Of a DNA stretch of 33,828 nucleotides, positions 15,014 through 23,023 are shown piece by piece; the stretch's first letter is position 1, and every line of letters begins with the position of its first letter. This stretch comes from a candidate division Zixibacteria bacterium RBG_16_53_22 (GTDB lineage: Bacteria; Zixibacteria; MSB-5A5; UBA10806). The notes under the pieces were generated by a model. It was given only the letters and a program-made list of their open reading frames with translations. It was not told the DNA's origin and ran no database searches. The position numbers were made by a program, and so were the translations under genes. The stretch is from positions 1 to 33,828 of the forward strand of contig MEWP01000099.1 of assembly GCA_001775395.1 (NCBI GenBank). Reading direction: 5' to 3'.

Positions 15014-16771
15014 ATGTCAATGATCAAGATAAAGATAGACGGTCATCAGGTGGAAGCAGAGGAGGGATCATTCGTTCTCGAGGCGGCACGAAACCTCGGT
15101 ATATATATCCCCACGCTTTGCTACTACCCCTATATGACACCGTACGCGGCCTGCCGCATCTGCGCAGTGGAGGCCGGCGATGGCAAGGGGTGGTCGAAAA
15201 TCGTCACCTCGTGTAACTACCCTGCCTGGGACGGGCTCGAGATTCTGACCAGCACTCCCCGGGTCATGAACGCCCGCCGTGTCAACCTTGAGATGCTCCT
15301 TTCCCGGTGCGCGCCGGTGCCGGTTTTGCAGCAACTGGCCGAGCAATTCGGGATAGTCAAGCCTCGCTGGGGTTCCGGCGAGGACACCTGTATTCTGTGC
15401 GGCCTCTGTGTGCGGGTCTGCGATGAAGTTGTCGGGGCGCATGCCCTGGCCTTCGGCGAAAGGGGCATTTATCGCAACGTTGTGACACCGTTCGGGCAAC
15501 AGAGCGACGACTGTATCCTTTGCGGCGCTTGCGCCAAGGTTTGTCCGACCGGCCATATCACGATGGAGGAAATAAGCAACCGCGAACTTGTCCATAACGA
15601 AATGACGCTGGGGCCGAATTCGGCCATTTCGCTTCCGTTCCGACAGGCGGTGCCGAACGTGCCGGTCATAAACCCCGAGCACTGCATTCATTTCAACACC
15701 GGTGGATGCAAGGTTTGCTCCAAGGTCTGTCCTAAAGACTGTATCAATTACGATGATACGGATACATTCGAGGAGATCGAAATCGGGGCTGTGATTATGG
15801 CGACCGGGTTCGACAATTTCGATCCCACGCCCATGAAGCAATATGGTTACAGCCGGTATCCCAACGTCATCACGGCCGAGGAGTTCGAGGTCATGAACAA
15901 CGCCGCCGGTCCGACCGGGGGCAAGATTCTCCTCGAAAACGGTGAGGAGCCGCGGGCAATTGCCATTCTGCATTGCATCGGCAGCCGCGACGAGAACTAT
16001 CACAAATATTGCAGCCGGGTCTGCTGCATGTATGCATTCAAGTTCTCTCACCTGGTGAAAGAAAAAACCAGCGCTGAGGTCTACCAGCTCTACATCGACA
16101 TCCGCAGTTTTGGCAAAGGGTACGAGGAGTTCTACCAGCGGATTCTGCATGAGGACGTCAACGTCATCCGTGGCAAGGGCGCCGAGATCGTGCCATCGGG
16201 TTACGCTCGCGGCTCCGAGGGCCACCTCCTCGTGCGGTGCGAGGATACGCTGATCGGCAAATGGCGCGAGATACCGGTCGACATGGTGATTCTCTGCACA
16301 GCCCTCGAGGCCAGGAAGGACGCCAAGGAGACCGGGCGCAAATTCAATATCTCTACCGGCGCCGACGGCTGGTTCATCGAGGCTCACCCCAAGCTGGCGC
16401 CGGTTTCGACTACCACTGACGGAATTTACCTGGCCGGCGCCTGCCAGGGGGCTAAAGATATTCCCGACACAGTCGCTCAGGGCGGCGCCGCGGCCTCGCA
16501 TGCCATGAAATTACTGTGCCAGGGGGAAATCCTCATGGACGCCGCCTGTGCCACCGTGATGGAGGAGTATTGCAGCGGTTGCCGTATCTGCAACGATCTC
16601 TGCTCATACAACGCCATCGAGTTCCTGGAGGATAAGAAGGTTAGCTCCATCAACTCGGCCATGTGCAAGGCCTGCGGGACCTGCGTCGCCGCCTGCCCAT
16701 CGGGCGCGATCGTGGGAAAGCATTTCACCGACCAGCAGATATTCGCTCAAATTGAAGGGATGCTGTCATGA
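15014..16771 (+). CDS. fusion: NuoG/HydA-type FeS N-terminus + C-terminal half of HdrA
   Basis: 585 residues from ATG 15014 (GGAGG eight bases upstream; GTG 15005 would lie in that site). Residues 1-75 are a plant-type [2Fe-2S] domain with C36, C47, C50 and C67. Residues 120-180 hold two [4Fe-4S] motifs, C126/129/132/136 and C167/170/173/177, as in NuoG, HoxU and HydA. The His-Cys cluster motif expected around 85-115 is absent; only C99 remains. From about residue 207 (PFRQAVP) the protein is HdrA: C224-x7-C232-x2-C235-x3-C239, IMATGFDNFDP, YPNVITAEEFE, CIGSRDENYHKYCSRVCC, FYQRI, and the FAD second-half motif GIYLAGACQGAKDIPDTVAQ. Two final ferredoxin motifs follow, C520/523/526/530 and C551/554/557/561. 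The chain likely links the NADH module to the Hdr module. Confidence 0.93.
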   Translation: MSMIKIKIDGHQVEAEEGSFVLEAARNLGIYIPTLCYYPYMTPYAACRICAVEAGDGKGWSKIVTSCNYPAWDGLEILTSTPRVMNARRVNLEMLLSRCAPVPVLQQLAEQFGIVKPRWGSGEDTCILCGLCVRVCDEVVGAHALAFGERGIYRNVVTPFGQQSDDCILCGACAKVCPTGHITMEEISNRELVHNEMTLGPNSAISLPFRQAVPNVPVINPEHCIHFNTGGCKVCSKVCPKDCINYDDTDTFEEIEIGAVIMATGFDNFDPTPMKQYGYSRYPNVITAEEFEVMNNAAGPTGGKILLENGEEPRAIAILHCIGSRDENYHKYCSRVCCMYAFKFSHLVKEKTSAEVYQLYIDIRSFGKGYEEFYQRILHEDVNVIRGKGAEIVPSGYARGSEGHLLVRCEDTLIGKWREIPVDMVILCTALEARKDAKETGRKFNISTGADGWFIEAHPKLAPVSTTTDGIYLAGACQGAKDIPDTVAQGGAAASHAMKLLCQGEILMDAACATVMEEYCSGCRICNDLCSYNAIEFLEDKKVSSINSAMCKACGTCVAACPSGAIVGKHFTDQQIFAQIEGMLS

Positions 16772-17229
16772 GCTTCGAACCAAAGATAATCGGATTCTTG
16801 TGCAACTGGTGCAGCTATACCGGCGCCGACCTGGCCGGGACGGCCCGCATGAAATATCCACCAAACGTCATCAGCATCCGCGTCATGTGTTCTGGCCGGG
16901 TCGATCCCAGCTTTGTCCTTGATGCCTTTAGCAAGGGGGCCGATGGGGTTCTGGTCTGCGGCTGCCATCCCGGCGATTGCCACTATGTCGAGGGAAACTA
17001 CAAATGCATGAGACGCATTCCTCTTACGCTGAAAATCCTGGAATCGTTCGGGATTGACAAAGGGCGTTTAAGGCTGGAATGGGTCTCGGCCTCCGAGGGC
17101 GCCCGTTTCCAGGAGGTAATCAAGGAGTTTACCGAGCAGATCAGGGCATTGGGGCCGTTACAACTGAAGGAATGGACCTTCGAGCCACCCAAAGAGAGCG
17201 AGCATATGATTGAAATGGGGAGGGCGTGA
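16768..17229 (+). CDS. mvhD: MvhD-like [2Fe-2S] electron-transfer subunit
   Basis: 153 residues, starting MSFEPKIIGFLCNWCSYTGA, the standard MvhD/FlpD opening. Conserved cysteines C12, C15, C41, C64, C66, C71 and C80 occur in LCNWC, MCSGRVDP, VCGCHPGDCHY and YKCMRR. In methanogens MvhD passes electrons from the [NiFe] hydrogenase MvhAG to HdrA. Its place directly after the HdrA C-terminal half and before MvhGA fits that role exactly. Start and stop overlap the neighbours (ATGA, TGATG). Confidence 0.95.
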   Translation: MSFEPKIIGFLCNWCSYTGADLAGTARMKYPPNVISIRVMCSGRVDPSFVLDAFSKGADGVLVCGCHPGDCHYVEGNYKCMRRIPLTLKILESFGIDKGRLRLEWVSASEGARFQEVIKEFTEQIRALGPLQLKEWTFEPPKESEHMIEMGRA

Positions 17230-18200
17230 TGGCGAAACCGAAACTTGCAATCTACTGGGCCGCCTCGTGCGGGGGGTGCGACATCGCCATCCTCGATATC
17301 GAGGCAAAAATCCTGGACGTGGCTGATTTCTTCGATCTTGTCTTTTGGCCGGTGGCCCTCGATTTCAAATATGACGACATTCGCCGCATGGATGACAAGT
17401 CGATCACTCTGACCCTCTTCAACGGCGCTATTCGCAATGATGAGAATTTCGAGATCGCCAGGTTGCTGCGTCAAAAATCGGTGGTCATGTGCGCATTCGG
17501 CAGTTGTGCCACCGAGGGTGGTATCCCGGCGCTGGCCAATCTCTATGACAGGGAATCGATAATCGACTACGCCTTTCACAAATCGCCGTCCGTTGACAAC
17601 CCCGATCGAATCGTCCCGGAACCGATATACAAGGTCCCCGAGGGGACAATAACGATCCCGGCCATGTGGAATACGGTCAGGTCTTTGGGCCAGACAATCG
17701 ATATCGATTACATCATTCCCGGATGCCCGCCGCAATCGGACCAGATCATAAACGTGGTCGAGGCTGTGATCGACATCCTTTCGAACGGCAAACCGCTTCC
17801 GGCCAAGGGAACGATTCTGGGCGCCACCGATAAATCGTGTTGCGACGAGTGCAAGCGCCAGAGGAATATCAAGAAGATAAAGAAATTCATCCGGCCGTTC
17901 GAAAAAGTGCTCGATCCCGACCTCTGCCTTCTTGAGCAGGGGGTGGTCTGTATGGGTCCGGCCACGAGGGCCGGGTGCGGCGCCAAGTGTGTCAGCGCCG
18001 GCGTGCCGTGCCGCGGCTGCTATAGCCTGCCGACCAATATTCGTGATCAGGGCGCCAAAATGGCCTCGGCCCTGGCGAGTGTCATTGACTCCACCGACCC
18101 GGCCGAAATCAACGCAATCATCGAGACGATCCCCGATCCGATTGGAACTTTCTATCGGTTCAGCCTGGCGGAATCGATGTTAAGGAGAGTGCAGATATGA
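17229..18200 (+). CDS. mvhG: [NiFe] hydrogenase small subunit (MvhG-like, group 3c type)
   Basis: 323 residues from ATG 17229, sharing its first base with the mvhD stop. The proximal cluster ligands are C14 and C17 (AASCGGCD), the Cys of FGSCATEGGIPALAN and the Cys of IPGCPPQSD. The C-terminal half has further cysteines (SCCDECKRQ, then CLLEQGVVCMGPATRAGCGA and KCVSAGVPCRGCY) for two more clusters. There is no Tat signal, so the enzyme is cytoplasmic, as for groups 3 and 4. It carries electrons from the NiFe site to MvhD. Group 3c is inferred from context and motifs; a tree is required to confirm it. Confidence 0.94.
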   Translation: MAKPKLAIYWAASCGGCDIAILDIEAKILDVADFFDLVFWPVALDFKYDDIRRMDDKSITLTLFNGAIRNDENFEIARLLRQKSVVMCAFGSCATEGGIPALANLYDRESIIDYAFHKSPSVDNPDRIVPEPIYKVPEGTITIPAMWNTVRSLGQTIDIDYIIPGCPPQSDQIINVVEAVIDILSNGKPLPAKGTILGATDKSCCDECKRQRNIKKIKKFIRPFEKVLDPDLCLLEQGVVCMGPATRAGCGAKCVSAGVPCRGCYSLPTNIRDQGAKMASALASVIDSTDPAEINAIIETIPDPIGTFYRFSLAESMLRRVQI

Positions 18201-19681
18201 AAGAGATCACGATCGACCCGATCACCCGCCTCGAGGGCCATGGCAAGATACATCTATTCGTGAATGACGACGGCGGCCTGGCCAATGCCTATTTCCAGGT
18301 TCCGGAGCTGCGCGGATTCGAGAGGTTTTGCCAGGGGAGGCCGGTCGAGGAAATGTGCCGCATCACGACCCGAATCTGCGGGGTCTGCCCCGATGCCCAC
18401 CATATGGCCGCCGCCAAAGCCGCCGATGCCGTCTACGGCGCTACCATACCCTCGGCTGCCAGGAAATTGCGCGAGCTTGTTTATAACGGTTTTTATGCGG
18501 GCGACCACACCACGCACTTTTTTGCGCTGGGCGGCCCAGATTTCGTGTGCGGCCCCGATGCTCCCCCAGAGGAACGCAATATCCTCGGTGTCATAAAGAA
18601 GGTTGGCCTCGATGCCGGCAAGAAGGTCATCGCCCAGCGGGCCCGCGGCCAGAGGATTATAGAGATTATAGGCGGCAAGAAGGTTCATCCTGTCACCGCC
18701 TTGCCGGGAGGAATGTCGAAGAGGGTCACCAGGCAGGAACATGAGGAGATGATAAAAATCGGTCAGGAGATGGTCGAGTTTGGCAAGTTCGCGATCCAAG
18801 TCCTCAACGACGTGGTGCTGGCCAACAAGGCCTATGTCGACCTGATCCTGTCCGATATGTACACCCACAAGACCTACAACATGGGCCTGGTCGATTCCCA
18901 CAACAAGGTCAACTTCTATGATGGCCGGGTGCGGGTAACCGCTCCCGACGGCACCGAGCATGCCAAGTACGATCCGGAAGATTATCTTGATTATGTCGCT
19001 GAGCATGTTGAGCCGTACAGCTACCTGAAGTATCCATTCCTGAAGAAGGTCGGTTGGAAGGGGTTTGTCGACGGCATGGACTCCGGAGTGTACAAGGCCA
19101 CCCCGCTGGCCAGACTCAATGTCTCCGATGGCATGGCCACGCCCTTGGCCCAGGCCGAATACGAACGCTTCTACGAAACTCTGACGGGAGACCGCTCGGG
19201 ACGGATACCGGTGCATTCGACGTTGGCTACCCACTGGGCGCGCGTAGTGGAGTTGATGTTCGCCTGCGAGGCCGTAGCCCTGCAATCCCAGGATGAGGAA
19301 ATAATATCGGACCATATTCTCGATCCGCCGACGTCGATAGTCGGCGAGGGGATCGGTATCGTGGAGGCTCCGCGGGGCACGCTGACACATCACTACAAGA
19401 CCGACAAGAACGGCATCATAACCGAGGCTAATCTGATTGTCGGCACGACCAACAATAATGCTCCCATCACAATGTCGATTAAGCGCGCCGCCGAGGGCCT
19501 GATAAAAAAGGGGCAGGAGATCAGCCAGGGGGCGCTCAACAAAATCGAGATGGCCTTCCGGGCTTACGACCCTTGTTTCGGATGCGCCACGCATTCGCTG
19601 CCCGGCCAGATGCCGATGGAGCTGGTGATCCGCGACGCCGAATCCAGAGAGATCATCCAAATTATTCGGAGGAATTGCTGA
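18197..19681 (+). CDS. mvhA: [NiFe] hydrogenase large subunit (MvhA-like, group 3c type)
   Basis: 494 residues. RLEGHG is near the start, the L1 motif is TRICGVCPDAHH (C61, C64) and the L2 motif is DPCFGCATH (C460, C463, H466). All four Ni-binding cysteines are present, so this is a true hydrogenase and not a Complex I NuoD-like protein. A 28-residue tail (467-494, beginning SLPGQMPMEL) follows H466 and would be removed by an endopeptidase after Ni insertion, consistent with the protease gene directly downstream. The start overlaps mvhG (ATGA). No hyp maturation genes are in the window. Reaction: H2 = 2 H+ + 2 e-, passed to MvhG. Confidence 0.96.
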   Translation: MKEITIDPITRLEGHGKIHLFVNDDGGLANAYFQVPELRGFERFCQGRPVEEMCRITTRICGVCPDAHHMAAAKAADAVYGATIPSAARKLRELVYNGFYAGDHTTHFFALGGPDFVCGPDAPPEERNILGVIKKVGLDAGKKVIAQRARGQRIIEIIGGKKVHPVTALPGGMSKRVTRQEHEEMIKIGQEMVEFGKFAIQVLNDVVLANKAYVDLILSDMYTHKTYNMGLVDSHNKVNFYDGRVRVTAPDGTEHAKYDPEDYLDYVAEHVEPYSYLKYPFLKKVGWKGFVDGMDSGVYKATPLARLNVSDGMATPLAQAEYERFYETLTGDRSGRIPVHSTLATHWARVVELMFACEAVALQSQDEEIISDHILDPPTSIVGEGIGIVEAPRGTLTHHYKTDKNGIITEANLIVGTTNNNAPITMSIKRAAEGLIKKGQEISQGALNKIEMAFRAYDPCFGCATHSLPGQMPMELVIRDAESREIIQIIRRNC

Positions 19682-20139
19682 AGAGCGATGCGGTAATTTG
19701 CCTGGGCAACGAGATATTATCGGATGACGCCTTCGGGTATCATGTTGCGGAACTGCTGCGCTCGAGCGGCGAATTGCCCGAGGCGGAAATCATATTCGCG
19801 CCGTTGGCGGGATTCGGCTTGCTGGAGCTGTTCAACCGCCGCCGGCGCGTTCTCATTGTCGATACCATCGTGACCGGCCAGGATCCGCCCGGCACAATCC
19901 ACCTCAGCCCCCTGGGCCAATTCACGCCATCATATAACTTGACAACGAGCCATCAAATGAATCTCCCTACGACTCTCGAATTCGGCAGGCAAATGGGCAT
20001 GGCCATGCCCAACAGGATCGATGTGCTGACTGTCGAGGCCGCCGATATTGAGACCTTGAGTGAGAGCATGACACCTGCGGTAAAGGCGGCATTGGAGCCG
20101 GCCGCCGGCCGGATACGCGAGTGGGCCTCAGGCAAATGA
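19675..20139 (+). CDS. [NiFe] hydrogenase maturation endopeptidase (peptidase M52 family)
   Basis: About 154 residues. VICLGNEILSDDAFGYHVAE is the HycI/HybD/FrhD signature (GNxLxxDDxxG), with the Glu or Asp that senses nickel; VDTIVTG and TTSHQMNLP supply the other Asp and His ligands. It would cut MvhA after H466. The frame is open back to 19573, inside mvhA, but no ATG lies near the expected start. GGAGG (19668-19672) is followed by in-frame TTG 19675 and CTG 19678; CTG 19678 has the better spacing, TTG the better codon. It overlaps the mvhA stop, so coupling is likely. Last gene of the operon. Confidence 0.87.
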   Translation: MLKSDAVICLGNEILSDDAFGYHVAELLRSSGELPEAEIIFAPLAGFGLLELFNRRRRVLIVDTIVTGQDPPGTIHLSPLGQFTPSYNLTTSHQMNLPTTLEFGRQMGMAMPNRIDVLTVEAADIETLSESMTPAVKAALEPAAGRIREWASGK

Positions 20140-20146
20140 ATCCATA

Positions 20147-20176
20147 ATAGAAAAGGGCAGGAGTTGATTCCTGCCC
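20147..20176. terminator. bidirectional terminator between the redox operon and pilT
   Basis: Stem GGGCAGGA / TCCTGCCC (20155-20162 and 20169-20176) with loop GTTGAT. On the minus strand it is followed by TTTTCTATTATGG, a usable U-tract for the pilT transcript; on the plus strand the tail is only GATATTGCTT. It lies between two convergent stops. Confidence 0.6.
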
Positions 20177-20202
20177 GATATTGCTTATGTCGATGCTTGC
20201 CT

Positions 20203-21336
20203 CTAAAATGAGAGCTTTTCTTTGGGATTGGAGCGTTCCTCGAATTCGACCCAGCCGCGGTCAGAGGCTGACGTTATCCCCTTGACTCTCAAGTCGAAAT
20301 CGTCGGGATTGCTGCACTGGCCCAGGGCTTCCTCGTAGCTGATATGTCCGGAGCGGTATAGCCTCATAATCGATTGATCGAAACTCTGCATGCCATATTG
20401 AATCGCGCCCTGTTCGACAAGATCGATTATCGTATTGGTTTTCAGGGGGTCGATGATCGCCTCGCGTACCGATGCGGTCGAGATCAGCACCTCGACAGCC
20501 GGAATTCGTCCGGCGCCGTCATGGCGCGGCAGGAGTCGCTGGCAGATTATCGATTTGAGGGTGCCGGCAAGGAGCAGCCTTATCTGCTGATGCTGGTGCG
20601 GCGGGAAAAACGAAATTATCCTGGAGATGGTCTCGATGGCGTTAAGGGTGTGGAGCGTGGTCAACACAAGGTGGCCGGTGTCGGCAGCGGTCAGAGCGAT
20701 CCCCATGGTGTCGGCATCGCGGATTTCACCTATCAGAATAATATCCGGATCCTGGCGGAAGGCGTGCCGTAGAGCCGCCGAAAAGCTTTCGGTGTCGCCG
20801 CCGACTTCACGCTGCGAGATGATCGATTTCTTGTCGCGATAGATATATTCGATCGGATCTTCGATTGTCAGGATGTTCTCGGCCCGGGTGGCGTTGATAT
20901 GCTCCACCATCGAGGCCAGCGTGGTTGACTTGCCGGAGCCGGTGGTGCCAGTGACGATGACCAGGCCGCGCTTGTTGTTGGAGATATCCTTTACAACATC
21001 GGGCAGGTTGAGCTCCTGGAAGTTGGGTACCTTGGTGTTGACCTGCCTTATGGCAATGCCGATTGAACCCCTTTGCTTGTAGAGATTAATGCGGAAGCGC
21101 CCCATCTTCGAGATCGATAGGGCCAGGTCCATTTCGCGCTTCTGATGGAATCTGTCTTTTTGCTCCTGGCTCAGCACCTGGTTTAATATTTTGTCCAGGT
21201 CCTCGGGCATCAGTATTTGATCGTCGATATAGGCCAGCTTGCCATCAACCCTGACAGTCGGGCGAAGACCTACTCTGAGATGCATATCGGAGGCATGGCG
21301 ATTCAGCATCTCCTGCATCATCTGCTTAAATGTCAT
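20203..21336 (-). CDS. pilT: type IV pilus twitching-motility ATPase PilT
   Basis: 377 residues from ATG 21336, the usual PilT length. MTFKQMMQEMLNRHASDMHL is the family opening. Walker A GTTGSGKST (130-138), Asp box TIEDPIEYI, Walker B DIILIGEIRD with E204, and His box GHLVLTTLHTLNA are all present. The hexamer powers pilus retraction from the inner-membrane base. The frame extends upstream to 21567 over accB, but ATG 21336 has GCGAGGT about eight bases upstream and begins the conserved protein. The accB terminator lies between the genes, so pilT may have its own promoter. No other pilus gene is in the window. Confidence 0.94.
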   Translation of the reverse strand: MTFKQMMQEMLNRHASDMHLRVGLRPTVRVDGKLAYIDDQILMPEDLDKILNQVLSQEQKDRFHQKREMDLALSISKMGRFRINLYKQRGSIGIAIRQVNTKVPNFQELNLPDVVKDISNNKRGLVIVTGTTGSGKSTTLASMVEHINATRAENILTIEDPIEYIYRDKKSIISQREVGGDTESFSAALRHAFRQDPDIILIGEIRDADTMGIALTAADTGHLVLTTLHTLNAIETISRIISFFPPHQHQQIRLLLAGTLKSIICQRLLPRHDGAGRIPAVEVLISTASVREAIIDPLKTNTIIDLVEQGAIQYGMQSFDQSIMRLYRSGHISYEEALGQCSNPDDFDLRVKGITSASDRGWVEFEERSNPKEKLSF

Positions 21337-21358
21337 AGAATCGACCTCGCATTTTCTC

Positions 21359-21400
21359 CAAAAATGAATATTTCCAGGTCCTAATGGACCCGGAAATATT
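21359..21400 (-). terminator. terminator downstream of accB
   Basis: A long stem, AATATTTCC-a-GGTCC paired with GGACC-c-GGAAATATT (one A/C mismatch), loop TAAT on the plus strand. On the minus strand it is followed by CATTTTTGG. It lies 31 bases after the accB stop and just before the pilT ribosome-binding site. Confidence 0.65.
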
Positions 21401-21431
21401 ATCGGCAGGCTATGCGATAACTTTGGCGGCG

Positions 21432-21920
21432 CTAAGAGATTGGTTCTATGAGAAACAGCGGTTGGCCAAATTGCACCGGCTTGGTATTTTCCACCAAAAC
21501 CTCGACAATTCGCCCCGGCTGTTCGGCCTCGATTTCGTTCATCAGCTTCATGGCCTCGATGATGCACAGCACTTGGCCCGCCTTAATACTCTGGCCGACC
21601 TCGACATACGGCTTGGCATCGGGCGCCGGGGTCCGATAGAATGTGCCCACCATCGGCGACTTGATTTCGATAAGATCGGTCTTTACGGGCGCGGCCTGGG
21701 GTGCATGCATGGAGATTTCCAACTGGTCCACGCGCGAGTTTATCGGAGGGGCCTGAACCTGCGGCATGGGTTGGATGACGCTGTCGCGATGGCCGTTATC
21801 GTTATTCGAACCGACTTTTTTCCTTATACTGACTTTGCGGCCCCAACTGGACACCTCCAACTCACCAATATTCGACTCCTCAACGAGTTTAATAAGCATC
21901 CTTATCTTTGATGGCCTCAT
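21432..21920 (-). CDS. accB: biotin carboxyl carrier protein (AccB-like)
   Basis: 162 residues. The C-terminal biotinyl domain has [34 protein letters not shown] with biotin-accepting K125, and the closing [13 protein letters not shown], as in acetyl-CoA carboxylase BCCP. The N-terminus ([19 protein letters not shown]) is also AccB-like. A Pro/Gln-rich linker lies at about 45-75. GGGGGA is about nine bases upstream of the ATG. The preceding gene encodes a Xaa-Pro peptidase, matching the common pepP/Q-efp-accB-accC order, but efp and accC are both absent here: a terminator and pilT follow. It could serve another biotin carboxylase, but AccB is the best call. Confidence 0.9.
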   Translation of the reverse strand: MRPSKIRMLIKLVEESNIGELEVSSWGRKVSIRKKVGSNNDNGHRDSVIQPMPQVQAPPINSRVDQLEISMHAPQAAPVKTDLIEIKSPMVGTFYRTPAPDAKPYVEVGQSIKAGQVLCIIEAMKLMNEIEAEQPGRIVEVLVENTKPVQFGQPLFLIEPIS

Positions 21921-21952
21921 AATAACATTCCCCCGTAAAACAGGTTTTTGCC

Positions 21953-23023
21953 CTAAAGCTCCACGAGCTCCTTAGGTAGCTTGCTTAGAATCTGGCCTCC
22001 ATTTGTCGTCACCAAAACATCATCCTCTATCCTCACTCCGCCCCAGTTGGAGATGTATATCCCCGGCTCGATAGTTACGACCATGCCGGGCTCGAGCACA
22101 TCGTTGGATTGCGGGCTCAAGACAGGCCTGTCATGCACTATCAAGCCGATCCCGTGGCCCAATCCGTGTCCGAAATTATCGCCATAGCCGGCCTTCATGA
22201 TTATATCGCGGGCCACGCTATCCAGGCGGCTGCAGGCCATGCCTGGTCTGACGGCCCTGCAGGCGGCTTTTTGCGCGGTAAGCACTATGTCGTATATTTT
22301 CTTCTGTTTCTCGGTGGCCTTACCCAGGACGACGGTGCGGGTGATATCCGATGCATATCCCTGGTAAAGGCAGCCGAAATCAAGCGTCACATAATCGCCC
22401 TTGCGCAGCTTTTTGTCCGAGGCCCGGCCGTGAGGCATAGCCGATCGCTGCCCCGAGGCGACGATTGTCTCGAAAGAGGCGTTCTCGGCCCCGAGTATGC
22501 GCATCTTGTATTCGATCTCCAGGGCGATATCCTTCTCTTTTACTCCCGGCTTGAGCTCATCGAGGATTTCCGAAAATGCCTTGTCGGCTATGCGAACCGC
22601 CTTGCGAATCTTGCCGATCTCGTCGCCATCCTTGACCACCGAGAGCGATTCAACCAACTGCGAAGTGGGCCTGAAAACGACCTGCGGCAGAAGCTCTTTG
22701 AGCTTCTCGAGCATATTGAGCGAAATGAAGTCGCCCTCGACTCCGACCCGCGTTCCCTTGGAAAAAACGGGAAGCTTGGGCAGTTCGGTTATGAGCTGAC
22801 GGTTGGCGATAACGATCTTGCAGTTCTTGACCTCTTTCTGGGCCTGCAAGCCATAGCGGAAATCGGTCAGGAAATACGCTTTGGGCGGCGATATGACCAC
22901 GATGCCATTGCTGCCCGTAAAACCGGAAAGGTAGTGGACATGATTTATCTCGGTGGCAACGAACGTATCGATGCCATTTTTCTTTAGCAGCCCGAATGCT
23001 TTTTTTATCCTCTGGTCAGTCAT
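21953..23023 (-). CDS. Xaa-Pro aminopeptidase / dipeptidase (M24B)
   Basis: 356 residues. The N-terminal creatinase-like domain (1-130) includes [13 protein letters not shown] and [10 protein letters not shown]. The pita-bread catalytic domain has the five metal ligands D215 (TLDFG), D226 (YASDITRTV), H290 ([10 protein letters not shown]), E319 (TIEPGIYI) and E333 ([10 protein letters not shown]). It removes N-terminal residues before proline in the cytosol; a two-metal (Mn or Co) enzyme. The start overlaps the end of the TPR gene by eight bases, so both belong to one transcript with accB. PepP or PepQ type cannot be fixed from sequence alone. Confidence 0.93.
   Translation of the reverse strand: MTDQRIKKAFGLLKKNGIDTFVATEINHVHYLSGFTGSNGIVVISPPKAYFLTDFRYGLQAQKEVKNCKIVIANRQLITELPKLPVFSKGTRVGVEGDFISLNMLEKLKELLPQVVFRPTSQLVESLSVVKDGDEIGKIRKAVRIADKAFSEILDELKPGVKEKDIALEIEYKMRILGAENASFETIVASGQRSAMPHGRASDKKLRKGDYVTLDFGCLYQGYASDITRTVVLGKATEKQKKIYDIVLTAQKAACRAVRPGMACSRLDSVARDIIMKAGYGDNFGHGLGHGIGLIVHDRPVLSPQSNDVLEPGMVVTIEPGIYISNWGGVRIEDDVLVTTNGGQILSKLPKELVEL

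Noticed and set aside
15068-16501. 477-codon open frame antisense to the NuoG-HdrA fusion (also 18254-19660 antisense to mvhA, 11389-12477 antisense to hdrA)
   Set aside because: Long antisense frames are expected opposite GC-rich genes with biased third positions. The sense strands carry the conserved motifs.
11503-16771. Split hdrA as a frameshift or assembly error
   Set aside because: The halves are separated by two complete, overlapping genes with good motifs, and the second half begins with a distinct in-frame N-terminal domain. A base error cannot produce this; only a misassembly could, and the ATGA junctions argue against that.
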